A DNA stretch of 64,000 nucleotides from Macropodus opercularis (GCA_030770545.1 CM061092.1:20523501-20587500), one strand, 5' to 3'; counted from the first letter of the stretch, positions 1 through 9,591 are shown. Translations and numbers: made by a program. Notes: generated from the letters alone by a model not told the origin.

Positions 1-624
1 TGTCATAACTCTCGTCTCTCCGTTCATCCAGGTTTTTCCCATACTCTGCACATTCTGTCCCAGAGGTTCTGGTGGCCCTCTATCCGACTTGACACCAAGG
101 ATTACATCTCTGCATGCGACTCCTGTGCTAGGGTCAAAACGTCCAATCAACCTCCTGCCGGACTTCTCCGCCCCCTTCCAATCCCACGGAGGCCATGGTC
201 ACACATTGCAATGGAGTTTGTCACGGGTCTGCCCCCCTCAAAAGGTAAAACTGTCATCCTGTCCATAATAGATCGATTTTCTAAGATGGCACACTTCGTA
301 GCCCTGCACAAACTCCCCTCAGCTCCCGAGACAGCTCGCCTCCTGACGGACAACGTGGTCCGCCTCCACGGAATCCCAGAGGACATCGTCTCCGACCGTG
401 GTCCACAGTTTGCGTCCCGCTTCTGGGCGGAGTCTTGTAAGTCCCTGGGAATTAAGATCAGCCTCTCTTCAGGGTATCATCCACAGACCAACGGGCAGAC
501 AGAGAGATTAAATCAGGAGCTGGAGGTTAGCCTCCGTCATCTCGCGGCTAACAACTCCACCGCCTGGGCAGAGGAACTAACATGGGCTGAGTATGCCCAT
601 AACTCCCTCGTCTCCTCGGCAACA
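1..624 (+). pseudogene. pol: gypsy integrase, zinc finger and catalytic core (partial)
   Basis: Integrase inserts retroelement cDNA into chromosomes. The reading frame is open from base 1 and starts within the HHCC zinc-binding region (H-x3-H near bases 43-60, CDSCAR near 118-135). The RNase H core follows, with catalytic Asp at 394-396 (VSDRGPQF) and Glu at 502-504 (GQTERLNQ), spaced DD35E. The expected first catalytic Asp before FVTGLP is a Glu codon (GAG, 214-216), a non-standard residue that should impair catalysis. The frame ends in a frameshift near 627-634, after SSATG, and continues in another frame. The Glu change and the frameshift are shared with the second copy, so they predate the duplication. 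Confidence 0.88.
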
Positions 625-1190
625 GGGTTTTTCCCCGTTCTATGTAGTTTACGGCTACCAGCCGCCACTCTTTGAACCACAGTTCAGGCAGTCCACAGTA
701 CCATCAGCAGCAGCCTCTGCTCGCCGATGCCATCTGGCCTGGAGACAGGCACGGCAGGCCCTAATTTCCTCTGTCTCTACCTACGAACACCGAGCCAACC
801 TTCATCGACGACCTGCGCCCCACTACACCGTGGGTCAGCGAGTCTGGTTATCCACTCGGGACATCCCCTTAAAGGTACGCTCTCCTAAATTAGCTCCACG
901 TTTCATAGGTCCGTTCCCATTCTCCAAGATCATCAACCCTGCCGCGGTTCGCCTCCGGCTGCCAGGACCCCTGAGAATCCATCCGACATTTCACGTGTCT
1001 CGTATTAAGCCAGTCCAGCTCCAGCGCATTATTCCCTGCCCACCGACCCCCTCCTCCTCCTCGACTTATCGACGGAGCACCTGCGTATACTGTGCACCGT
1101 ATCATCAGCTCCCGCCGGAGAGGTCGGGGGCTTCAATACCTGGTCGACTGGGAGGGCTACGGACCGGAGGAGCGGTCCTGGATCTTGTCT
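625..1190 (+). pseudogene. pol: gypsy integrase C-terminal domain and chromodomain
   Basis: This is the continuation of pol after the frameshift. It begins with the FSPFYVVYGYQPPLF segment that follows the integrase core in chromoviruses. Next comes the barrel-like C-terminal domain (VGQRVWLSTRDIPL, KLAPRFIGPF, HPTFHVSRIKP). In yet another frame, at about 1,065-1,183, is a chromodomain (GLQYLVDWEGYG-x-EERSWI), which directs integration to marked chromatin in this class. Two frame changes within 600 bp show the gene is dead. Confidence 0.82.
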
Positions 1191-1250
1191 TGTTTACACC
1201 ATGTAGCATCTGTGACCCCAACAACCCTGTTGAGTTCGCCTCCACCAACA

Positions 1251-1683
1251 CACTGACTAATTACATGGGTTTGTTGAGATTTATAAAATCTGTTAAAACA
1301 AATTGTTCTCTACATGTATGACTTTTCAAATATTCTCATGCACTAAAAGAAGAAATGCATCCATTTGCTAGAGGCATCTCGTTGTACAGTGGACTACAAG
1401 CCAGGAAAACTCAAGTCAAAGCTACATGTGAGCTTAGCGCCAAACAGATCTAAAAGCACTGAGCAAGAATATTCACAGGAAACCTGAAGCCTCATGTCTG
1501 AGAAAACAAAGTGCAGGGTTGGCTTCCTCACTCAGATCACAGCAAATGTAAGTATAACGAATACAAACCAACAATCTGGCGATGAGCACACTACGCTGTG
1601 TCAGAGAGAGGGAGAGAGAAGATGGGGTTGAGGAGAGTCACTGCTGAATTTATACAAACCTGAAATGAAACTAAATGATCAGA
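1251..1683. other. spacer between gypsy remnant and dynein fragment
   Basis: AT-rich non-coding sequence with no LTR, tandem repeat or convincing exon. It marks the boundary where gypsy sequence meets the truncated host gene. Confidence 0.5.
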
Positions 1684-1864
1684 TTAGAGTGTTTGGCACA
1701 GATGCCAAGAGGCCTCTGCTACTTCCTTGAGGTGGTGGAGATGTGAAGGTGATGCAGGGGTTGGGAACTGATGCGAGTTCAAGTAGGAGATGTGCTGCAT
1801 GACCTCGTCAAAGGCATCAACGTCATCACCCTCGACTGTCGGAGAGGTTGGAGTTGAAGAAAAC
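1684..1864 (-). pseudogene. possible last exon of dynein fragment
   Basis: On the minus strand, a pyrimidine-rich acceptor (tctcttctctcag) precedes an open stretch of 60 codons ending in TAA at 1684-1686. It contains VEGDDVDAFDEVMQHI, weakly like the segment after the DNAH FSE-YIFGKF region, where VEGI and a run of helix residues are usual. No donor site is needed because it ends in a stop. Copy 2 carries an in-frame 12-bp deletion here. Assignment to the dynein gene is an inference from position and weak similarity. Confidence 0.35.
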
Positions 1865-3073
1865 CTGAGAGAAGAGAAATAACATTACACACAAACCACA
1901 CGTTTAATACTGATTTCCTCTACTTCAGCATTTTAGTGTTTTATTTTCAGTATTGTCCAACAATCTCAGACTTCAAATAACTTTTAAAATCGTGCATGAT
2001 TTTTTTCCACACCTTGACTCGTGAAGACAGGAGAAAGATGGATGAGACTTAGACACATGCAACACCTGCATTAACAGGGTACAAAAAAATAATGTGTGTG
2101 TCCTGCAGGTCGATCCATAAAGATGAGCCTCAACTCTGCAGCCAGGTCAGAGTTTTGTGCTCATCGTGTGTCTACTTCTGTTCTGCTTGTGTATCCATAA
2201 CGGTCCTGCTGCTGAGTGAATACAATCTATAGATGGAGGATGACAACACTAATCAGCAAAACCCACGACATCTCATTCATTCTGCATCGTGTTGCAAACT
2301 GAAGAATGAATCTTTCAGCATCTAGAATGTTTCAGAATCATTGCAGCCAAAGTGGTGTGAGGAGGCTGTTAGCATGGAGGCACTGTGGACACATGGACAT
2401 TACTGAGGGGTAGAGTAAGCAGAGCAACCTGAGGTGAACTCACAGACTGTCTCAGTGTCATCGTCAAGTCCAGAGTTTTCTGAAAAGGACAAGAAGGAAG
2501 GTTGAGGATCTGCAGGAGAGACTCAGGTGCTGCTCACAAGGCCACACTGCAAGAGGCACCGACCAACAACAACACTGCACTTTGTATTCTACAGAAGAGA
2601 GAACAGATCATAAGGTGACAGCAGAGAATCTGTTTAGTAATGAACAACATTCTCCCTAAACTTTGCTGAAACTCTGCTGACTGTTGGAGTCTGGGGCTCG
2701 AAGGCCGTCCCGTCCACAAACAGAGACACACTCAGCACATCATGACTGATGGTTGGAGGAGTCACAGGAGTTGAGAGTTCACGCCTACTCACTGCCCTCA
2801 GTCCTTAGACCACAGAATGAGTCTGTTCTTTACAGGAGTGAAGGGAAGTGGCAGGATAAATGTGTGGTCTCTGGCCAACTTTCCTCAGCCTGAAGAAGCT
2901 TCTTGGATAGATTCAGAAACGTGTCTACTCTAAACGAAGTCCAGCTGACTCAACTTTGACGCAGCTTCACCTGGATGACTGAAGATGTAGTTCTCACTGA
3001 AGACAGGGAGGACAAAGCTGATTTCCAGGAGTCGGTGCTCAGTGTTCAGCTGAAGTCAAGCTGTGTGTCTTCA

Positions 3074-3142
3074 GGGATCTCTCAGCTCGTCTCTGAGCGT
3101 CTGGAAGCTCCTCTGGTCCACGATCAGACGACAGCAGCACTG
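3074..3142 (-). pseudogene. degraded dynein exon (after the WDH segment)
   Basis: The minus strand reads CCCRLIVDQRSFQTLRDELRDP before a TGA. This resembles the dynein tail segment C-x-RLN-x-EYQ-x-CF that follows the WDQ motif. Further on in the same frame, after two stops, is FSENYIF, matching the next conserved dynein motif. The acceptor region (gtctttaag) does not keep frame with the upstream exon, so this looks like a decayed exon. Confidence 0.4.
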
Positions 3143-3247
3143 GCCTTAAAGACACGCCGTCAGGTAAAAGGCCTCATTCTGTTCTATTCCATTTATATTC
3201 TGTCTCTTCTGCTTCACTCAGTCTAGACACATCTGAGTTCTCTGTAC

Positions 3248-3411
3248 CTGCTGTGGTCCCAGATCCAGGTCACGCCCTGCGACAGGTAGCTCCTGCAGGT
3301 TCTGATCATCTGGTTGGTGACCTTGGGCAGCACAGAGGTCGTCCTCGGACGAGACGGTGGTATCATCCCGATGCTGCTCATCAGGGCGGGAACGTGCTTC
3401 ATCATGCTGGT
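3248..3411 (-). pseudogene. dynein tail exon (SMMKHVPALMSSI)
   Basis: Acceptor ctctgtgacag and donor GTACAG bound 164 bp encoding TSMMKHVPALMSSIGMI and VTNQMIRTCRSYLSQGVTW, close to the DNAH5/8 tail consensus SM-x-D-x-IP-x-LI-x-SIRMI and VKVTNQMI. This is the strongest family evidence in the fragment. The previous exon delivers phase 2, whereas this frame needs phase 0, so one base is out of register at the junction. Confidence 0.7.
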
Positions 3412-3592
3412 CTGTCACAGAGGAGGGAAGGTCAGAGAGTCACCAACAGCCTCTGTTCACCTAAAACCAGTTTTCTGTGTCAGACGTAAACAGGGCGAGG
3501 ACTCGCATGGATTCTGACTGTTCTGTTCGATTACAAGCAACAGGTTTTGTCACTGGTTTGAGTCCAGAGACATTTTAAAACTCTGTATTTAC

Positions 3593-3667
3593 CAAGTGTA
3601 TTTCTCCAGTGGTCTGACGAACTTATCCAGGGTGTAAAGATACTTACACAACAGTGATGTCTCTGTC
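3593..3667 (-). pseudogene. dynein tail exon (YLYTLDKF)
   Basis: A 75-bp exon between acceptor cgttttag and donor GTAAAT encodes CKYLYTLDKFVRPLEKYT, which matches the conserved KYLYTLEKF motif of outer-arm dynein heavy-chain tails. It joins in frame to the exon at 3750-3876 (phase 2 + 1). The donor side leaves TG, which clashes with the frame of the next exon. Confidence 0.68.
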
Positions 3668-3749
3668 CTAAAACGATCCAGCGGCCAGTTGGTGGAAACA
3701 TGTAACATGTAGGTGGTGTGAAGGAAAGTCCTCTTCCATCTTAACTTAC

Positions 3750-3876
3750 ATTTGGAGTGGATTCAAACCTGACCAGTTCTCTCCAGTTTGCTGGACTCTG
3801 GACTTCACCACCTCCCTGAGCAGAGTCCATTTCACATCAGGGCGCTTCACTGCCTCCTGAATAACGCCCAGGACAG
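3750..3876 (-). pseudogene. dynein tail exon (VLGVIQEAVKRPDVKW)
   Basis: A 127-bp exon ends at a strong donor (GTAAGT). It encodes VLGVIQEAVKRPDVKWTLL then REVVKSRVQQTGENW, corresponding to the dynein segment just before KYLYTL. It starts in phase 1, matching the end of the exon at 4131-4294, and ends in phase 2, matching the start of the next exon. Confidence 0.65.
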
Positions 3877-4130
3877 CTTTAGGGTTTGATTTCCAGATAA
3901 ACAGACACCACAAGGGTGATCGTGCATCACTTCCAATGCTCCAACTCCACTGATGGGCCAACATTATCGGCCTTCTCCCTTCACCAGCTATGGATGGTCA
4001 AAGTGGGATCATCCAGTGACATCCATCTCAAGATGTAAACCAAACATCGACAGGGTCCTCCAACATGCAACTAGACTTAAACTAAATGCTGCAGCAACTG
4101 ATCCTGGGACAGTGTGGTTGTCCATTCTAC

Positions 4131-4294
4131 CTGCAGAGGTGTAGCTCAGCTGACTGATGACATCAGGGAGGTCCACCTGCAGCAGCTGCCACTTTCTCTC
4201 CATGTTGCCTCAGATGACTGATGAGCTGGTCCACTGAGGACAGGAAGGACTGGACGTACGGACTGGACGCGTCCTCCTGTGGAGGACCCCACGT
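4131..4294 (-). pseudogene. dynein tail exon with internal frameshift
   Basis: From acceptor ttctctgtccag the exon reads TWGPPQEDASSPYVQSFLSS then VDQLISHL. The frame then changes near 4,204-4,212 to NMERKWQLLQVDLPDVISQL, and the exon ends at donor GTAGAA. Both halves match successive parts of the dynein tail, and only the shifted frame gives the phase needed by the next exon. The shift, consistent with one extra base, is present in both copies. It is either an old inactivating mutation or a consensus error in a homopolymer. Confidence 0.66.
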
Positions 4295-4787
4295 CTGGAC
4301 AGAGAATAAAGGCAGAGCTAACAAACAGCCACATCAGCTCCGTCAGCTCACAAGCAAATGCAGCAGAGACTAATCTAAAAAAACTAGTCTGACCAACTCA
4401 CATGATCTGAATTCACTCACCTGATAACATGCAGCAGGTCATCTCACAGTTAGTTCACTGTCTGTGTTTTCTGATAAGGAGAACATAACAAATGCAGTTT
4501 CATATTAAATCAGTTTATCTGGCAGTGAGTGAACCTCTGCACCTGTCACACATGTTTCTAGTGAGGCCAAGAAAGCAAAGCTGCTAAATAGCCAGTAGGA
4601 CCAAACTATCAGCTTCCACATCATGGGGGTATTTTGACTTTGACTGGGTTAACAACAACATACATATATTCATTTATATTTTCATAATATTAATATATTA
4701 GTTTTGCTTCTCATTGTGTGCGAGGTTTCTCTTTTTGCTTCTAACATGTCTGGTAGTGGGTCACACAGGGCAGATGGTGGTTTGTAC

Positions 4788-4870
4788 CTGCTGAGACCTG
4801 AGTTCCGGTAACATGGCCTGATCCATCAGCATCTCCAGGCTGCACAGGACGCACTGCTGAGGTTCACCTC
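4788..4870 (-). pseudogene. dynein tail exon (CSLEMLMDQ)
   Basis: An 83-bp exon from acceptor gtgtttacag to donor GTACAA encodes GEPQQCVLCSLEMLMDQAML then PELRSQQ. The SLE-x-LMDQ-x-LP-x-LRSQ pattern followed by WG in the next exon is typical of axonemal dynein tails. It needs phase 1 from the preceding exon, which the copy 2 version of that exon supplies, and joins in phase 0 to the exon at 4131-4294. Confidence 0.66.
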
Positions 4871-5118
4871 CTGTAAACACAGTGAGCAAACAGGTTCAGT
4901 TCTGCATTATCTCCTATAAAGTTCACATTTTCTGACAGCTTCCATCAAGGTTGAGGTTCTGACCTGCTGTATGTTAGTAAAGATGAGGCTTTAACACCTG
5001 AACCTGTCCTAAACAGAGTCCAGACGCGTTTCTCCAAAATGAGCCTGATTCCACCTCAGAATCACTGCCCAGACAAAAATACTACAAATCAAAAGCAGGT
5101 GTGAGTTGAGAGGATCCC

Positions 5119-5144
5119 CCACCTCCGTCTCTTCTTAGACTTTC
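5119..5144 (-). pseudogene. truncated exon remnant (53-bp net deletion in copy 1)
   Basis: Only the acceptor side of an exon is left here: acceptor cctctacag followed by about 26 bp. In copy 2 (50639-50702) the same exon is 64 bp long, open, and in phase with both neighbours. Copy 1 has GGATCCCCC where copy 2 has 53 bp more, which removes the 3' half of the exon and its donor. A copy 1 transcript could not be spliced normally at this point. Confidence 0.6.
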
Positions 5145-5285
5145 CTGTAGAGGTAGTGTTTGACCTGGGCATTAAACCTACCACTCAGGTGATAATGAGC
5201 TAAACAAAGCAGAAGTCGCCAAAATAAAAGGCTGCTCCGTCTCCTGTTTAATGTGACTGAACTGTGCCAGAAACGGTGGAATCAC

Positions 5286-5375
5286 CTTTGACGTCCCTAT
5301 AGTGAGGAAGAGTTTCTTCTGTGTCACTGCTGAGGCTGTGAGGTCCACGTACGATGAATAACTGGAGGAAAGACT
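5286..5375 (-). pseudogene. dynein fragment exon (VTQKKLFLTIGTSK)
   Basis: A 90-bp exon (30 codons) from acceptor ctttctccacag to donor GTGATT encodes SLSSSYSSYVDL then TASAVTQKKLFLTIGTSK. It begins and ends in phase 0, fitting both neighbours. The family match is weaker here than downstream; assignment rests mainly on in-frame continuity. Confidence 0.55.
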
Positions 5376-5615
5376 CTGTGGAGAAAGCTGTTAATAAACA
5401 GAGACGAGTGATGGGAAAAGGATCAAATACGCAGATAAATATGTACGTTACACTCATATTTAGAGGTTTTATACAAGTCACCTTGTTCACATGCTGACAG
5501 AAGAAAATCTACTTCCTGGATCCATTTGCAGCAAAGAATTCATCAGTGACACTGAACTGGAAGAACGACTCATTCAGGGAACATCAGTTGTGTGAGGTTC
5601 TAGTTGTGATGCTAC

Positions 5616-5680
5616 CTGTTCAGCAGAGATGGGGGCGTCCTCCACCTCCTGCTCCCCAGGGTCACAGCGTCTGCACACGA
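5616..5680 (-). pseudogene. second coding exon of dynein fragment
   Basis: The minus strand encodes VCRRCDPGEQEVEDAPISAEQ up to donor GTAGCA. Using the acceptor ctgttag at 5680 joins it in frame to the first exon (67 + 65 bp = 44 codons). A better-looking acceptor (cgtgtgcag) at 5670 would break that frame, so the exact boundary is uncertain. Confidence 0.45.
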
Positions 5681-6198
5681 CTAACAGACGTCTGTCACGA
5701 CCAACTGAGGTCTATGAACTATGAACATTCAACATCTGAATTAATAATTGGGTTTCAGTATAGTTTATAATGGTATATTATGCACCTGTCTTCTCCTCAG
5801 TGGCTGCTTTAACGTGTTTAAATGTCCCAAAGTCATTGTTTCCAGCTCTGAGTGGTTTTCTAACACCTCCTGCAATTGAAGCTCATGTTTTCTTGGGTTC
5901 GTCTTTTAGTCGCTGCCAGTTCCATCTTGTATCCAGTTGCAGCCTGACACCGACTGTGTTTGTAACACACTGCAGCATTAAACTTTCACATCACGGTCGT
6001 GTTTTGTTTCACCGTGACAGGTCCAGTCTGTGACTCTGTCTATATATATATATAAGCAACGTTAGCAAAAGAAAAAGGTGCAGGTTAACATGCATTTTTT
6101 TCCTATTTGTCCGTCAAGTCAAACCAAAGCCGTTTGTGGAGTTGCCTCATTCAGCGAGAGAGTCCTTCTATCAGGAAACGTGTCCAAGCTGTGTTTAC

Positions 6199-6265
6199 CT
6201 GAATAAAGGCCGATCAGCGACGCGTATCCTCCTGAAGTCGGTGAACTATGGTTCCCAAGGTGCAT
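6199..6265 (-). pseudogene. first coding exon of dynein fragment
   Basis: The minus strand has an ATG (plus-strand CAT at 6263-6265) followed by 22 codons (MHLGNHSSPTSGGYASL) and donor CAG/GTAAAC. The exon 3' end and flanking intron are related to two plus-strand sequences at 8846-8912 and 9298-9350. A CCAAT motif on the plus strand (6270-6276) lies just upstream. The start codon is inferred only from being first and in frame. Confidence 0.4.
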
Positions 6266-7664
6266 TTCGTCCAATAAACGTCAGGGCAGATGGAAGATAA
6301 ATGTAAAGGTGACAATTAAATGTTATGGTGATGTTGGCGAAAATGTATTCAATTTATCTTAGCCACAAATTATAAAATGTATTACGGCAACGGAGAGTGA
6401 GGATTATGGGAAATGTAGTAAGCAGCTTTGTCAGCGCAACACATTGCGACATAAGAGACAAAAGGTAAAACGTGAACATTGAGTCACTGTTATTTGTTCC
6501 GCGTTGGAAAATATTTGTTAATTTCATAGAATGAAACTGGTCCTTTTGTTTTTACAGGCTATGTTTCATAATAATCATATGCACATTACTTCCTGTCTGA
6601 CTGACAGATATGACAGTGACTGTTGTTGGAAATTCCAAAGTCTTCATTTAGATGAAACTATGCATTTGTGGTCACAGTGATGATGGACCAACCACAGGCT
6701 ACGGTTGGTTTATAGAAAGGTGAACTCACGTCCTCAGGGGCTTTGACATGTTTAAACCTTTACATCATCTGTGAGTGTCATTGAATTTGTTCATAATTAT
6801 TTTATACAGATATTAACATGTTGTACTGTTGATGTTTTGAAATGTCTAATAAATATTCAGATGTGTTTTGGGAAAATATATTAGTTACAGCAGAAGAATG
6901 ACACAGACAAACATTGTCAGTTCTTTCCTCTTCCATCATTCTGAGAACTAAATGTCTACATAAACGCAAACACTACTGTGATAACAGCACAACATTTAGT
7001 CTTAAAGTTGATCAGCTGGAGCCTCCAACAGTGGTGTAGGATCTATGGAGCAAAGAGAAAGGAAACGTGTTGAAGTGGATGAACAGCCTCATGAATATGG
7101 CTACATTTGCTGTGATCTGAGTGAGGAAGCCAACCCTGCACTTTGCTCTAACAAAATTATATTTGTCTTTTTTTTCTTTTCTTTTTTTTGCTATTTCCTT
7201 TTATTTGTTTCATGTTAGTTTTTGTTAAAAGTGACTAATGCTTTACGTAGATGTCATTTATCCATGTTGATGTGTAGAGGAAGTAGATTCATATTGTGTC
7301 ATCTATAGATACAATCTGTTCAGTACATAATAATGAGTTGCTGTGGCAGCGTAGCTGGACATACTGTTGACCTGCCTGTGTGTATAGTGGAGGGTGTTTC
7401 TGAACAGAGTCCTGTTGCCTTAACTGTTGAGAAATGAGCTTGAGAGCAGCATGAAAGTCAAAGTGTATGAGGCTGTCAACTGTAAAATTCTGTCAAACGC
7501 TCACTGTCCACGTTTGAACTGCAGCTTAAAGTAGAAAACCACGGGTCACTGCTGTGTGAACACTCTGACTCTGAAGTCAAGTCTCCTCAGTGACAACACC
7601 ACCTCCAGCTTTTATGGTTCAGCTCCTGAGTTAAGTTTCTATTGGTTGAAATGAATGTCAGCCT
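6266..7664. other. non-coding spacer, copy 1
   Basis: AT-rich sequence with a poly-T/C tract near 7,155-7,200. It may include the promoter of the minus-strand dynein fragment. No convincing exon or mobile element was seen. Confidence 0.4.
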
Positions 7665-7976
7665 AACACTGTGTTTCCCAACCTGTTGGAGCCTCAGCAC
7701 ATGTTTTACACTAGAAAACCACACAACACACCACCAATCAAAAATGCCACAAGAAGCAGATGTAATGTCTAGTGTCAGTTTATTTGGTAGAGGGTCTTGG
7801 GCTCTTTCCTTAACGGCGCCAGGACCAAGCATCTCTAAGGATCATTTTGCAGGTGGTCAGTATCAACATCTCTGCTACGGTGTGAGGCTGTTTAGATTTA
7901 GTGATGAGTTCAGCAGCTTGGTAGCTTTCAGAACTTTCTCACTCAGCTTGGTGACAGATGTACGACGCAGTAATTA
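7665..7976 (-). mobile_element. hAT transposase remnant (ZBED/SCAND3-like), copy 1
   Basis: The minus strand encodes AELITKSKQPHTVAEMLILT then TCKMILRD, matching the conserved KPHTIGE-LILPA block of Charlie-type hAT transposases and their ZBED/SCAND3 relatives. A decayed AVKERAQDPLPNKLT segment follows where those proteins have the next conserved block. Stops interrupt the frame. The sequence gtttcccaacctgttgg near 7,672 resembles a hAT terminal repeat. Only a fragment remains. Confidence 0.5.
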
Positions 7977-8275
7977 GAGTAATACACTTGCATCGTCAGT
8001 AGCCATTTCACTCTATAGGAAGGGTGAATCTAAGCTGCATGAGAGACACAAAGTACCTGAGGATACCTGAGTTCTATCATTAAATGAGGAGCAGATTTAA
8101 GTGTCACTGAATTAAAAGAAAATAATTAATAACTACCAGTCAGGTGTCTCATAAAAAATATTTACAGCAAAGACATGACCTGCATTTGCAATGACCACAA
8201 GTCTACTGCTCCTGCTGTTCATGGGACTGATCTCTGTTCACTGCTTGTTCTCTTCATCATAATGTTCAGCTGACT

Positions 8276-8655
8276 GAAGGAACTCTATTTAATTATAAGA
8301 ATCAAACATATAGAAATAATTATTCAGTCATGCAAATATGTACATACAAGATGAACCTGATGTAGTATAATCATGTGTTTGACTTTTTTGTCCATCCTTG
8401 ACTGACTAATAAAGTTTACGTGTTTAGGTCTGAGTGAGTTGTGTCTGTTTTTGAGCACCTTCTGGCTGAACAGCTCATCTGCAGTTCAACCAGAAGGTGA
8501 GTAATGAGACCAGATGTGTGTCAGGGTGTTTCCAGCCTAAGGAAGGACTCTATGTAATTATTAAATTAACAAAACATGTATAAATATTTATTCAATCATG
8601 CAAATATGTACATACAAGTGGAACCTGGTGTAGTATGATCATCTGTTTATTCCTC
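8276..8655. repeat. imperfect tandem duplication of about 268 bp
   Basis: The block beginning ggaactctatttaattat at about 8,279, with atgcaaatatgtacatacaa, recurs near 8,547 as ggactctatgtaattat with the same atgcaaatatgtacatacaa core and tgtagtat-atcat ending. The copies have diverged clearly, so this is an old local duplication. Confidence 0.6.
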
Positions 8656-9152
8656 CCCAGGAACAGAACGTGACGTGAACCAAGCCTATCAAAGCAACTC
8701 AGGCCTCTGAAACGTCCACTTCGCACCCTGACCTTTGACCTGTATCTGCTAGCTGCTAGCTGCTAGCGGGACAGCTGCTAGATGCTAGCTGATAGCTTTG
8801 ACATTATCCCTTTTCCTCGTTTTACACAGACAGAAGTTGAAGCCGCGTCGCCTATTGGCCTTTATTCAGGTAAACGCAGACTGGACACATTCACTGATAG
8901 AAGGACTCTGAATTAGTCAGCATTTTACTTGCTAAGCATTAGCCTCAATGCTGCTACTGATGGTTAGCTAACCTGCAGCTCGCTAGCTGCCAGTTTCCAA
9001 TTGGCCAGTAATTAATTTGTGTCTCTACGATCTCAAAATATTTATCTGACTTACCGACTGACAAATATTCAGGTTAGTTTTCAATTTTATAAAATTAAAA
9101 ATTATATTGCCTGGGATAACATGTTTGCTTACTGATTGGCCTCTGACCCTGG

Positions 9153-9160
9153 TGACGTCA
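9153..9160. promoter_or_regulatory. palindromic CRE (TGACGTCA), block 1
   Basis: A perfect cAMP-response element, the CREB/ATF binding palindrome, lies in ctggtgacgtcacagactg. It is preserved in the second block of the duplication, although surrounding bases differ. Function is inferred from the motif only. Confidence 0.4.
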
Positions 9161-9591
9161 CAGACTGTCGTCTCTAGCTACGGGACAACAATCTTTCAGC
9201 TGTTTCGACAACAGACAGAGACACAGGTAAGATGTTTCCAGCTGAGCTCAATGTTAATTTTACTGTATTTATTCTTTGTTATATGTCTTATTTCTAGTTT
9301 ATTCAGATAAACACAGACTAGATATGTTCACCGATAGAAGGACTCTCTGAATGAGTCAGCATTTTACTTGCTAGGCATTAGCCTCAATGCTGCTACTGAT
9401 GGTAGCTAACCTGTAGCTCGCTAGCTGCCAGTTTCTAATTGGCCAGTAATGAATTTGTGTCTCTACGATCTCGAAATGCTTATCTGACTTATCGACTGAC
9501 AAATATTTAGTTTAGTTTTTCAAGTTCATAAAATTAAAAATTATATTCCCTGGGATAAAATGGTAACTTACTTATTGGCCTCCGACACAGG

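Larger units (their letters stand above)
1..1250 (+). mobile_element. Ty3/gypsy chromovirus, 3' part of pol (unit copy 1)
   Basis: The window opens inside the integrase of a gypsy-class retrotransposon. The same sequence recurs at 45,518-46,767, almost without change, as the 3' part of the element that starts at 32,618. The order integrase core, integrase C-terminal domain, chromodomain is that of vertebrate sushi-like chromoviruses. Homology to pol fades after the chromodomain at about 1,190. No 3' LTR follows, so the element is truncated at its 3' end in both copies. Confidence 0.9.
1684..6265 (-). pseudogene. axonemal dynein heavy chain N-terminal tail fragment, copy 1 (span)
   Basis: A set of small GT-AG-bounded exons on the minus strand encodes the N-terminal tail (DHC_N1 region) of an outer-arm axonemal dynein heavy chain, most like DNAH5/DNAH8. 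In those motors the tail binds intermediate chains and docks the protein on ciliary microtubules. Recognisable stretches are LEMLMDQAMLPELRSQQ, YVQSFLSSVDQLISHL, YLYTLDKFVRPLE and VTNQMIRTCRSYLSQG. In transcription order the exons are 6199-6265, 5616-5680, 5286-5375, a deleted exon at 5119-5144, 4788-4870, 4131-4294, 3750-3876, 3593-3667, 3248-3411, then degraded sequence. A full heavy chain has over 4,000 residues; only about the first 350 are here. The gene breaks off towards the gypsy element, which itself ends abruptly. A frameshift at about 4,208, a frame mismatch between 3593-3667 and 3248-3411, and the lost exon point to a pseudogene. Introns (1865-3073, 4295-4787 and others) hold nothing else I recognise. 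Confidence 0.72.

Noticed and set aside
2444..2479. 36-bp minus-strand mini-exon (NSGLDDDTETV) with good acceptor and GTGAGT donor
   Set aside because: Splice signals are good, but its phase does not join the candidate last exon in frame and it does not resemble dynein. It is left out as unproven.
2975..3226. 83-codon plus-strand ORF
   Set aside because: It overlaps the degraded minus-strand dynein exon and has no start or splice context; considered a shadow frame.
8191..8262. Short ORF MTTSLLLLLFMGLISVHC resembling a signal peptide
   Set aside because: It ends in TAA after 23 codons with no usable donor nearby, and sits in a diverged duplicated spacer. Hydrophobic short ORFs arise by chance.
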